The notes under the pieces were generated by a model, which saw only the letters and a list, made by a program, of their open reading frames with translations, searched no databases and had not been told where the DNA came from. From Pelotomaculum sp. UBA1371 (lineage in GTDB: Bacteria > Bacillota > Desulfotomaculia > Desulfotomaculales > Pelotomaculaceae): a stretch of 64,000 nucleotides of DNA. This document shows positions 56,162 to 64,000 of this stretch, in pieces. The DNA lies in contig DBRJ01000020.1 in assembly GCA_002305915.1 (NCBI GenBank), positions 42,736-106,735 on the forward strand. The letters run 5' to 3'. The stretch's first letter is position 1; the number at the start of each line of letters is the position of its first letter. The position numbers and the translations under genes are program-made.

Positions 56162-56764
56162 ATGACTGCATTGAATACAGCCCATATTGACCCGGGCCCG
56201 GGAAAAACCCGGATTAACATAGAAGATCCGATGGCAGCCAGTAAACTTGCCTGGGATTTGGTCGACCGGCTGCAGCGGTTCGGTCTTGAGCCGGAAAGCC
56301 CCAGAATCCTGCTTTGTATCGGCACTGACCGCTCTACGGGAGACTGTCTGGGACCCCTGGTGGGTTCCAAGATAGACCTGCTGCAACAAGACTTTTTTAC
56401 AGTTTACGGCACCCTGGACAAACCTGTACATGCCAGCAACCTCAGGGAAACATTGCACGAAATAAACACGTTTTTCAATAACCCCTTCATTATTGCCGTA
56501 GATGCCTGCCTGGGGCGCATGGAAAACGTAGGCAGCATTCAACTGGGGAACGGTTCCCTGCAGCCCGGAGCGGGAGTAAACAAAGAACTTCCTCCGGTGG
56601 GCCAGGTTCACATAACAGGGATCGTCAATGTCGGAGGTTTTATGGAATACATGGTCCTGCAGAACACCCGTCTGAATCTGGTGATGCGTCTTGCTGACGT
56701 AATCGTCAGCGGTCTGAGCAAAACCATTTCTGAGTTCCGCAAACAGAATGCCCGGGAAATCTAA
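56162..56764 (+). CDS. yyaC: Spore protease YyaC
   Basis: 200 residues from ATG 56162, behind AAGGGGTGAG; the earlier in-frame ATG at 56114 adds residues not seen in the family. LLCIGTDRSTGDCLGPLVG is the hydrogenase-maturation-protease-like core, and AVDACLG and PGAGVNKELPPVG follow. It relates to Gpr-like sporulation proteases. In B. subtilis yyaC lies beside spo0J, matching the parS site 2.6 kb to the right. Confidence 0.93.
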   Translation: MTALNTAHIDPGPGKTRINIEDPMAASKLAWDLVDRLQRFGLEPESPRILLCIGTDRSTGDCLGPLVGSKIDLLQQDFFTVYGTLDKPVHASNLRETLHEINTFFNNPFIIAVDACLGRMENVGSIQLGNGSLQPGAGVNKELPPVGQVHITGIVNVGGFMEYMVLQNTRLNLVMRLADVIVSGLSKTISEFRKQNAREI

Positions 56765-56776
56765 ATCCCGGGCATT
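56747..56776 (+). terminator. Hairpin overlapping the yyaC stop
   Basis: Perfect 11-bp arms AATGCCCGGGA (56747-56757) and its complement (56766-56776) span the yyaC stop codon; TCCTTTCC follows. A terminator between convergent genes. Confidence 0.65.
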
Positions 56777-56813
56777 TCCTTTCCTGTTGCTAATACTATT
56801 CTAAAGAAACTGA

Positions 56814-57047
56814 TTAAAGGCGCTGCTTCAAGTCATTCAGAACCTGGGCGGCTGTTTTTCCGGAAGCGTCAATAACCACAGACTTATTCGAGATATCCTG
56901 CATACCCATTATATTTTCACTCATTCCCGTGATTACAGTAGCGTCTACCCTGTCAGACGTTCCAGGCTTGATCACAGCGTACCCTTCTTCTTCCAGGACG
57001 CTTTTGATCTGGGAAAGACCCTCTTCAACAGCTATAACCTTTTTCAT
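56814..57047 (-). CDS. YkuS family (UPF0180) protein
   Basis: 77 residues. KKVIAVEEGLSQIKSVLEEE, ATVITGMSENIMGMQD and KTAAQVLNDLKQRL match YkuS/UPF0180, a small Firmicute family of unknown role. Start ATG 57047, with AAGGGTGGAGGTG upstream. Confidence 0.9.
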   Translation of the reverse strand: MKKVIAVEEGLSQIKSVLEEEGYAVIKPGTSDRVDATVITGMSENIMGMQDISNKSVVIDASGKTAAQVLNDLKQRL

Positions 57048-57170
57048 AAAGCTAAAATCACCTCCACCCTTTTTTAATTTATCTTTCCCTGAGGAAAGGT
57101 TTTAAATTTCCTTATTTCCACCCGTTCATTCAGACGAAACCCGGCAAAAAACACTTATTATACCTGCCTT

Positions 57171-57812
57171 TTAAACCCCTTGTTCCTGCAATTCCCTGAG
57201 GATTTCCCCAACTTCAAAGTCTTCGACCTGATCGAATTCTTCATAATACTGGCCCACTGCGTAAAAACATTCCGGAACGAGGAGACAAACCACGCGGTCC
57301 GCCTCTTTTTTTAGGGTTTCCAATGTATCCCTGGGCGCCACAGGAACAGCCACAATCAACTCTTCCGGCTGGTAATTGCGGGCAGTACGAAGTGCAGCGA
57401 GCATTGTGTGCCCGGTTGCCACACCGTCATCCACCAAAATGAGCTGTCCCCCCTGAAAACGGCGGAGCATCCTCCCTGCCCCGTTTAAATTCATCCGGCG
57501 CTTGATTTCACGCACTTCATCATTCTTTTTTTCCTCCAGTTCCGTCCGGGTTACACCAAGGAGGTTGACCAGGCGGTGGTCAACGATGCAAGTCCCATCC
57601 TGGGTCACAGCGCCGATGGCTACCTCCGAATTATGAGGGGAGCCTATTTTGCGGGGGATGATCAGGTCCATCAGATAACCCAGTCTCCGGGCAATCTCAT
57701 AGCCAACCACCACACCACCCCTGGGAATCGCCAGCACAATCCCTTCTCCTTCACTATAGGGGACCAGTTTCCCGGCCAGCCGTCTCCCGGCATCAACGCG
57801 GTCTTTAAACAC
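57171..57812 (-). CDS. Phosphoribosyltransferase-family protein
   Basis: 213 residues from GTG 57812, chosen for AAGGGGTGGG upstream; the longer frame adds 32 codons with no such site. The PRPP-binding loop is LILVDDGVATGHTMLAAL and the early loop is AIPRGGVVVGYEIA. Such proteins in COG1926 are often linked with phosphate stress or dienelactone-like domains; the substrate is unknown. Confidence 0.85.
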   Translation of the reverse strand: MFKDRVDAGRRLAGKLVPYSEGEGIVLAIPRGGVVVGYEIARRLGYLMDLIIPRKIGSPHNSEVAIGAVTQDGTCIVDHRLVNLLGVTRTELEEKKNDEVREIKRRMNLNGAGRMLRRFQGGQLILVDDGVATGHTMLAALRTARNYQPEELIVAVPVAPRDTLETLKKEADRVVCLLVPECFYAVGQYYEEFDQVEDFEVGEILRELQEQGV

Positions 57813-58011
57813 GTTCCCACCCCTTACACTAAGTATTAAAAAGGCTCCACCGGCTTGTTTATGTACATTCATGCCCAGCCGACATAGCCTCTTATACCTG
57901 AATTCCATAAGAAAAAAAGATCCCGGCCAAGGAGCCCCGGATAATGATCAGAAACAATAAATAAGTTATACTAAAGTGATTAAGGAAATCATCTCAGTGG
58001 AGGAGTCTGGA

Positions 58012-59214
58012 TTGAGGATTATCTATATTGACTGCACAGCCGGCCTAAGTGGAGGAGCGCTTCTGGGAGCGCTGGCAGATCTCGGCCTCGACCGGGAGCA
58101 GCTATTTGAGGAACTGCAGCAGGAGATTGCAGGCGCCTTTAATGTTTCATTTAACCTTTCCTTTCAAAAGGAGCCCCGCCGGGCAGCCCTGAGGACCGTC
58201 CTGGATCTATCGCAAGACTGTCTGGCGACAGCCGCCGGGGAATTTATCAAAACCTTCTTCCGAGAAGAAAGCGCTCAAAGCTCTCCCTTTCCCATGATTA
58301 AAAAAATATTCCAGGAGGATCTTGCTGCCCGCTCCAGGCTGGAGGGGCTCCCCCCGGAAGAGGTCACCGTTACGCCCGCAGAGGCCATAAAAACTGCGAT
58401 CCTGGCTGCCGGCGTCTTCACATCTTTGAAGCAACTGGGCTTTCCCCGGATTGTAGCCTCGCCGGTTCCCATTGGTCCGCCCCCTTTGGAAGGCGCGAAG
58501 GACGGGGCCGGCCACCTGGTCCTGGAACTGGCGAAGGGGGCTGCGGTCAGGCCTACAAGCAGTCCGTCTGTTTATGTTTCACCCGCAGGAGTTGCCATCC
58601 TTACCCGGATTGCGGACGAATACGGTGAGCTGCCTGAAATGGAACTGGAAGAAACAGGTTACGGCGCTCTTGGCGACTACGGCAGGGGAGGTGTAGTCCG
58701 CGTCCTTTACGGTTCCGTTCCCTTAGCTGAGCCTTCTATCGGCAGGCGTGAGACGGTCCTGGTCATAGAAACGGGCATAGACGACATGAACCCGGAGTTT
58801 TTTCCCTACCTGATTGAGCGACTCCTTGCGGCAGGCGCCCTGGATGCTTTTTTAATCCCTATCTATATGAAAAAAGGACGGCCGGCCAACCTGCTGAAAG
58901 TGCTCTGCAAGGGGGACAAGCTGGAGCAAATTCTCCAGATCATTTTCAAGGAATCAACTACTCTTGGCGTTCGCATACACGAGGAAACAAGAAGAGTTCT
59001 CCAGCGCAAATTCTTCCAGGTCTCCACTCCGTACGGGGAAGTAACCGTGAAGGCAGGGTACGCCGGTCCTGAAACAGTCCTGCAGCTGGCCCCGGAATTT
59101 GAAGATTGCAAACGGATTGCCTCCGGAACCGGAACCCCTCTTAAGGAGGTTTATGCTGCGGCGCAGCGCAGCGCTTTTGAAAAGATAAAGGAGCAGGAAA
59201 ATAGGGAGCGTTGA
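58012..59214 (+). CDS. larC: Nickel-pincer cofactor biosynthesis protein LarC
   Basis: 400 residues from TTG 58012 behind GTGGAGGAG; the upstream in-frame GTG lacks such a site. The start LRIIYIDCTAGLSGGALLGAL matches LarC (usually AGISGDM). The C-terminal half, IETGIDDMNPEFFPYLIERLL, is the metal-insertion domain. LarC inserts nickel into the pyridinium dithiocarboxylate pincer used by lactate racemase and other LarA-type epimerases. The protein is one uninterrupted frame, unlike the frameshifted larC1/larC2 of Lactobacillus. larA, larB and larE are not in the window. Confidence 0.93.
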   Translation: MRIIYIDCTAGLSGGALLGALADLGLDREQLFEELQQEIAGAFNVSFNLSFQKEPRRAALRTVLDLSQDCLATAAGEFIKTFFREESAQSSPFPMIKKIFQEDLAARSRLEGLPPEEVTVTPAEAIKTAILAAGVFTSLKQLGFPRIVASPVPIGPPPLEGAKDGAGHLVLELAKGAAVRPTSSPSVYVSPAGVAILTRIADEYGELPEMELEETGYGALGDYGRGGVVRVLYGSVPLAEPSIGRRETVLVIETGIDDMNPEFFPYLIERLLAAGALDAFLIPIYMKKGRPANLLKVLCKGDKLEQILQIIFKESTTLGVRIHEETRRVLQRKFFQVSTPYGEVTVKAGYAGPETVLQLAPEFEDCKRIASGTGTPLKEVYAAAQRSAFEKIKEQENRER

Positions 59215-59569
59215 TACTAAGGCAATAGGTCAACCATAACCTCTGCATTATCTACAACAAGGGATGGCGCCTTTAACAAACTCCGTTATATTCATTCAAC
59301 AACCGGCTCATGACTGCCCCTTGAGCGGTTTTGAGCCTTGCTAAAAACTGTTTTAACAGTGATTTTGCAGGCCCTGTCTGGCCCGGCTAGAAAATGTTTC
59401 ACGTGAAACATTATCCCTTATCTCCCGGCAGAAGCCCCGGGATCCTTTGTAATTCTTGCTCGAATTTATTATTTCCAGTTCCATCATAGCTTATCTGGAG
59501 GTTACTGGTATATTGTGTTCATTCTTATTTGTTGAAATCTGTTGATTTTATTTTATCGGTTACACTTTT
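59215..59569. other. Intergenic region with the parS site
   Basis: No gene was seen in this stretch. It contains the 16-bp parS at 59395-59410. From about 59450 base composition becomes richer in A and T toward the defence island. Confidence 0.6.
59395..59410. other. parS: parS centromere site
   Basis: TGTTTCACGTGAAACA is a perfect match to the 16-bp B. subtilis-type parS palindrome, the binding site of ParB/Spo0J in chromosome segregation. Such sites lie close to oriC. No parA or parB gene is in the window. Confidence 0.93.
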
Positions 59570-59641
59570 CTATAACTTCTTCAGCAGACCAATCACAATT
59601 CCATTAATCCGAACCTGATCAGGATCTAAATTGATTGGTTC
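59570..59641 (-). other. Severed C-terminal tail of the LexA-type domain beyond an in-frame TAA
   Basis: After the TAA at 59644-59642, the same frame reads 23 more codons, EPINLDPDQVRINGIVIGLL then KKL, and stops at TAG 59572-59570. This is the missing C-terminal end of a LexA/S24 domain (E. coli LexA: ENSEFKPI then a VGVIR-type end). The stop replaces the aromatic residue between ENSR and EPI. Confidence 0.85.
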
Positions 59642-62002
59642 TTACCTTGAGTTTTCAGGTATTAGCAGTACACTGTCACCCATCTGCATGTACCGCTTCA
59701 GTGTAGCTTCATCATTCAGCAGGGCAATCACAATCTGCCCGTTGTCTGCCGTAGATTGTTTGTTGACAATAACATAATCACCCACATCAATGCCGGCATC
59801 CTTCATGCTATCACCAACCACTTCCAGCATAAATGTATTTTTGGGCTGAATCATCCAGGACAGCGGCAGCGCAAAGTATTCCTTGATTTCTTCATTCACT
59901 GTTAAAGGGCTGCCAGCTACCACATCTCCCAAAACAGGAATGTCCATAACTTCAACATCTGGAATAGCCAGTTCTGAATCCAAACGTTTTAACGATATCA
60001 CTCCAGGATCTTTACTGTCACGTTCGTAAATCATATCCGGCTGGTTGCGGTAGCTTTTATAACAGTACCTTTGTAATGTATCCGGCAACATTGAATTATT
60101 AAACCGTGGCAGATCCTCTATCTCATCTAAATCACTGTCCATAATCTTCAGGTTGTAGCCATCCGTAATTAAGCAGTAACGCACCGTTTCTAATAACCGC
60201 ATATAGGAGGCAGCCTGTTTTTCTGCGTCAACAATACCCGCCCGGTATTTTTTCGTTTCTACCAGTATGTAAGGAACCCACTTTCCCTGGAAATAAATTT
60301 TGACAACAATATCGACAAATCCTTTCCGGGAAAAATCCATCACCGGATATTCCACTTCCAACATTTCTTCTTTATAACCGTATGAATCTATTAACCCTCT
60401 CAGAATCCACTGCCGTATTATCTCTTCTTTTGCATAAACGTCCAGGATCTTATCCTTCTTTAGATAATCAGTTATACTGATCGTGTATAGGGGTTTGAGG
60501 CAGATGTTTCTCCGAAAACGCAGATAAATAGTGTCGATCTCATGGATGAAGCGTGAGGGTTTTTGGTGGCTGCTCAGGTAGAGCAGGTCATTAGCCCGGG
60601 TCATACCAACATATAAAAGCTTCCGTTCATCAGATTCCAGCAGTTTGTCATCGTCTTCACTCAGGCCACCGGTAAACGGGATTACTCCTTCATTTATGTA
60701 GATAATCAGTACTACTTTGAATTCCAATCCCTTAATTGAGTGCATGGTGCATAGCTTCACCGTTTCACTTTCAAAATTCGGGTTATCACGGTCCAAAACC
60801 TCACACGGTACCTCCTGCTGCGCAAGATAATGCTGTGCTTCCTGGGCTATCCGCCACTCCCTGGCAATTATGCATATTTCCGAAAGCTTATATTCATTTG
60901 ATAGTTCGTAGATGGTTGTTTTTATATAATCCAATTCTTCTTTTGAAGTTCCAAAAAAACGGTAAATAGGATAATGGCCCCAACGGTCCACAAGCGACGG
61001 CTTAACAAAATCGGCATCATTCTTTAGATTTTCATCCTTTTCCAGCAACGAATAAGCCGCCTCGGAAATCTGAGTGGTTGTCCGATAGTTTTTTGAAAGA
61101 GTCCTGCTTCTTCCGCTCATATCGTAACCCAGGCTAGTGTAACTTCTGCCCTTGCCCAACCAGGAATGAGTATAAATGCTTTGTGCGTTATCGGCAATAA
61201 AGGTTATGCTGGAATAAGGCTTTGGCTTATAGAGGCGTTTAACCATCTCCAGCTGTGCCTTCGTCAAATCCTGGCTCTCGTCAATAATAATGTGTGTATA
61301 GGTCTCAGTTTCTTTTACCGGAGCTGTCAAGGCGATTTTATTCATCATCCGGAATTCCGTAAGCTTTTCCTTCATTATCATTTCTTGATAAATCTCTTTT
61401 AGTTTGAAAATAGAGGACCGGATCTCTGAGTTTTTAAAAAGCTTTTGTGGTGTTTTCTTCATAACATTGGTAGCCCTACCGATCCGGTCCACATGCTGGT
61501 ACTCTTCCAGCGTTTCAATTAAACAGGCGTCAATCCACTCTATTTCATCGATGAGGAAGACTGCATTCTTATGGTTGATTATCTTAGTTGCCGGATATTT
61601 CTCCATAAATAAATGAATCGCTTTCGACATCAAATTAAATTTATCACTTTTTGTGGTCAATTTGATATTAGTATCTGAGCAACATTTTCGATAATATGCA
61701 TAAACAATGCTATCGATTGTTTTAATGTCTCCCTTTCCTTCAGTGTGCAGCAATTCATTTATGTTTGTCTGATCTTCCAGGTTTTCAACTTTGTTATAAA
61801 GGTACTTGATATAGTTCCGCAAGGTTTTGTTAAAGGTGACCAGCAGAACTTTGTCGTCCTTCTCAAGACAATAACGCTTCATAAGATAAGACATCCGGTG
61901 CACAGCAACCGTAGTCTTACCACCACCGGCAACTCCTTTAATCAAAATATGTCCGGAAGGTTCCATCAAAATCAGTTTTTTCTGTTCAAGGTTTAACTGC
62001 AT
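59642..62002 (-). CDS. SF1 helicase-nuclease fused to a LexA-type S24 peptidase domain, cut short by TAA
   Basis: 786 residues from ATG 62002 behind GGAGGTTG. Domain order: UvrD/Rep-like helicase with Walker A GVAGGGKTT (23-31), motif II IIIDESQD (238-245), motif III FIADNAQSIY (268-277), TMHSIKGLEF (419-428) and LYVGMTRA (463-470); a PD-(D/E)XK HsdR_N-like nuclease with D564 in FVDIVV and E582, K584 in LVETKK; then a LexA-like S24 domain with cleavage-type A696-G697 in VVAGSP, S732 in GDSMKDAG and K769 in EATLKRY. Spacing 732 to 769 equals LexA 119 to 156. An in-frame TAA removes the last 23 residues. A likely defence protein controlled by self-cleavage. Confidence 0.88.
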   Translation of the reverse strand: MQLNLEQKKLILMEPSGHILIKGVAGGGKTTVAVHRMSYLMKRYCLEKDDKVLLVTFNKTLRNYIKYLYNKVENLEDQTNINELLHTEGKGDIKTIDSIVYAYYRKCCSDTNIKLTTKSDKFNLMSKAIHLFMEKYPATKIINHKNAVFLIDEIEWIDACLIETLEEYQHVDRIGRATNVMKKTPQKLFKNSEIRSSIFKLKEIYQEMIMKEKLTEFRMMNKIALTAPVKETETYTHIIIDESQDLTKAQLEMVKRLYKPKPYSSITFIADNAQSIYTHSWLGKGRSYTSLGYDMSGRSRTLSKNYRTTTQISEAAYSLLEKDENLKNDADFVKPSLVDRWGHYPIYRFFGTSKEELDYIKTTIYELSNEYKLSEICIIAREWRIAQEAQHYLAQQEVPCEVLDRDNPNFESETVKLCTMHSIKGLEFKVVLIIYINEGVIPFTGGLSEDDDKLLESDERKLLYVGMTRANDLLYLSSHQKPSRFIHEIDTIYLRFRRNICLKPLYTISITDYLKKDKILDVYAKEEIIRQWILRGLIDSYGYKEEMLEVEYPVMDFSRKGFVDIVVKIYFQGKWVPYILVETKKYRAGIVDAEKQAASYMRLLETVRYCLITDGYNLKIMDSDLDEIEDLPRFNNSMLPDTLQRYCYKSYRNQPDMIYERDSKDPGVISLKRLDSELAIPDVEVMDIPVLGDVVAGSPLTVNEEIKEYFALPLSWMIQPKNTFMLEVVGDSMKDAGIDVGDYVIVNKQSTADNGQIVIALLNDEATLKRYMQMGDSVLLIPENSR

Positions 62003-62249
62003 AATACAACCTCCAGGTTTCATAGCTTCTAAGGTATCAGGGGAACAGATTGCTGACAAATAATTTAAAACACTTCTATCTGTATACCATACCAGGACAA
62101 TTTTAATTATCTCGCTATATTATTAACTTGACACAATATGAATAATGGATAGCCGGATCTATCACTTTCAACACCCACCATGTATAAATAATATTTATTT
62201 TTCTTGCTTCTCCTTATTGTCGTGTTGAAATAGATAAATAATTTGAATC

Positions 62250-64000
62250 CTATACAGTCCATTCTTCCATCATCATTTTATAATGTTCAATGTGGTTGGT
62301 GTGCCCGAAAATGTTTTTGAAAACCTCGAAGTATTTATCAATTATATCGTCAGAGTGCTCTATAAATAAATCGTCAGGAATGCCGTGAGAACCGTCATTA
62401 ATCCAACATATCAAAGACCTGCATATTTCTTGTTCCTGGGGGGTTGAAAATTTCTTTATTAAATCATCATCGCCATATTTGCCAAGAATTTTAAAGTAAT
62501 TTTCAATAATTCTTCTCATGGTATTCTGAATAGTTATTCCAGAACTGTTTTCCCTGTTTTTCAATTCCTTCCAAAGAAGTTCATAGGAACTTTGAATAGG
62601 ATTATTCTTTTCAAAACACTGAATAGAAGATACATTATTATTTTTTCGTAGAATCCAATAGTATGTATCATTAGATTCTTTTTTACGACCGTCAAGAAAT
62701 GAAACTTCCTTATGAAAATAAACATTATGCGTTAAGAGTATTAACTGCTTTATGTTTCCTTCACCTCTTTTAATCGACTTAACTATCTCTTTAAGCAATG
62801 AACTGACAACAAACAAAATATTGCTATCCAGACTTGAAATTGGATCGTCAACTACTAAAATTCTATCCTCCGAAATCGAATCTTCTGATTTACTTCCTTT
62901 AGCTAGTTGCAAGAAATAAAGAAAAGTTATAAAGGTAATTTCTCCCTCACTTAAAGTTGATTCAGCTATTGACCCATCTTCTCTTTGAATTTGATACTGG
63001 TTCTTTTCAGTTTTAGAAGGAACGATTTCAAAATTTAAAAATCCATATGATTTTAATATTCGGTTTATTTCGTCAACAGATGGTTGAACACTTGTTACAT
63101 TTTTATTGGCTTCTTTTATTTTGCTATTTAGTTGTTTATACTTTGTCTGTAATTCTTTATATTGCCTTTCTAGAGCAATTATACCTTTTTGTAATCCCTT
63201 TGATTTATTATTAAAATTTTCAATTTTAGTTTTGTTCTCTTCAATAATATATTTCCAAATTTCCTTAATTAGATTGGCTCTTTCAGAAGCGTAATTTTTA
63301 ACAATGGCATTATGAGAAGTAATCTCATCATTGGCACTTATTATCAACTGTCTAATATTCTCCAATTGTTCTTTTACCGATATTAAATTAATGCTACGGC
63401 TTGGCTCTTTGATTTTATTATTTAGTAATTCTCTATTGGAAATAAATTGGCTGGTTAAAGTTTTTAGATAGGCGGAGAATGTTTCGAGATTGATTTTAGT
63501 TTCACTGTTTGCCTTTTCAGTTGCTTCAATCTGTTGTAAAACATTTATCAAGTTTGAGGCCAGCCGGTTATATTCTTCTGCACTAGATTTTACAAGGGCT
63601 GAGTCAGTAGCGAAAGTTTCGTCAAAATAATCATCCAGCTGCTTTCTAAAATCGTCTGTAATAGTTGGTTGCTGGCAAAAAGGACAGGTATTATTATTTG
63701 CCCGTAAGTGGTTTCTACCTTCATTTACCCAGTCACTCAGATTTAGTTTTTGAATCAGTGCTGCAATTTTAACATCAGCTTTACCGATGATTTTCTTCTG
63801 CCATATTTCTTCTGTTTCGATTTCAGTTAACCGTGCAAAGTCAATTGAAGTAATAAAAGGCATTGTTTCTGGCACTCTTCCAAAAATTGTTTTTGCCTTA
63901 TCTTTTAATTCTTTATATGTTTTAAGGGCTGCTTTATTATTTTGAAAATTATCAAGAAGTTTAGTTTTGAAAGTTTCTTTTTTTTGAAAACCTTTAAAAG
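62250..64000 (-). CDS. RloC/PrrC-like AAA_13 ATPase, candidate anticodon nuclease, 5'-truncated
   Basis: The frame is open to base 64000, so the start and Walker A lie beyond the window; 583 residues are visible. Counted from the internal GTG at 63875, a zinc-hook CPFC (C64, C67) sits between long coiled coils, the ABC signature LSEGE is at 308-312 and Walker B ILVVDDP at 339-345. The C-terminus has R454-x3-E458 and H497 in NDGSHG, a candidate match to the PrrC/RloC anticodon-nuclease triad R...E...H. RloC proteins combine a zinc hook with such a nuclease. Codon use is AT-rich, fitting transfer. Confidence 0.85.
   Translation of the reverse strand, partial: FKGFQKKETFKTKLLDNFQNNKAALKTYKELKDKAKTIFGRVPETMPFITSIDFARLTEIETEEIWQKKIIGKADVKIAALIQKLNLSDWVNEGRNHLRANNNTCPFCQQPTITDDFRKQLDDYFDETFATDSALVKSSAEEYNRLASNLINVLQQIEATEKANSETKINLETFSAYLKTLTSQFISNRELLNNKIKEPSRSINLISVKEQLENIRQLIISANDEITSHNAIVKNYASERANLIKEIWKYIIEENKTKIENFNNKSKGLQKGIIALERQYKELQTKYKQLNSKIKEANKNVTSVQPSVDEINRILKSYGFLNFEIVPSKTEKNQYQIQREDGSIAESTLSEGEITFITFLYFLQLAKGSKSEDSISEDRILVVDDPISSLDSNILFVVSSLLKEIVKSIKRGEGNIKQLILLTHNVYFHKEVSFLDGRKKESNDTYYWILRKNNNVSSIQCFEKNNPIQSSYELLWKELKNRENSSGITIQNTMRRIIENYFKILGKYGDDDLIKKFSTPQEQEICRSLICWINDGSHGIPDDLFIEHSDDIIDKYFEVFKNIFGHTNHIEHYKMMMEEWTV

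Overview
The window looks like the chromosome of an anaerobic, endospore-forming Firmicute of the Peptococcaceae/Pelotomaculaceae type (Pelotomaculum or Cryptanaerobacter-like). This is inferred from gene content: sporulation and germination genes (spo0F-like, ytrH/ytrI, sleB-ypeB, yyaC), an indolepyruvate:ferredoxin oxidoreductase, DsrC, a SCIFF peptide with its radical SAM maturase, and 4-hydroxybenzoate/phenol-type UbiD decarboxylases. No 16S gene is present, so the genus is a guess.

Left part (1-10.9 kb) is an accessory aromatic-acid module. It holds two copies of a non-oxidative hydroxyarylate decarboxylase pair (C and D subunits), one UbiX-like flavin prenyltransferase (B subunit), two type I isopentenyl-diphosphate isomerases, a frameshifted LysR regulator, and a large regulator joining an XylR/DmpR-type phenol-sensing half to a PucR-type DNA-binding end. 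The likely logic is that phenol is sensed, Idi makes DMAPP, UbiX makes prenyl-FMN, and the UbiD subunits use it to carboxylate phenol or decarboxylate 4-hydroxybenzoate. An AT-rich imperfect palindrome of about 60 bp occurs twice between these genes.

Middle part (10.9-41 kb) is mostly housekeeping on the minus strand: a LysM-M23 hydrolase, rho, transaldolase, class II aldolase, a Spo0F-like regulator, sppA, pyrG, argS, iorBA, a T-box-controlled Lrp-aminotransferase pair, ytrHI, sleB-ypeB (sleB apparently starts at ATT), dsrC, murA-rlmH, a LysM/G5/M23 protein, and a SCIFF maturase with its unlisted 49-residue peptide. Three tRNA genes (Gly, Glu, Lys) follow at 41.4-42.1 kb.

Right part (42-59.4 kb) is the conserved origin-proximal block, again nearly all minus strand: purA, dnaB, lonC, rplI, a YybS-like gene, rpsR-ssb-rpsF, an M18 aminopeptidase, cvpA, yyaC and larC. 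A perfect 16-bp parS site lies at 59,395-59,410. The strand bias and parS suggest oriC lies beyond the right edge.

The right end (59.57-64 kb) is AT-richer and looks like a defence island. It has an SF1 helicase fused to a PD-(D/E)XK nuclease domain and a LexA-type self-cleaving peptidase domain, whose last 23 residues are cut off by an in-frame TAA. Beside it is a partial RloC/PrrC-like ATPase with a zinc-hook CPFC and a candidate anticodon-nuclease triad. The helicase-nuclease-LexA fusion is the strongest candidate for an undescribed system here.
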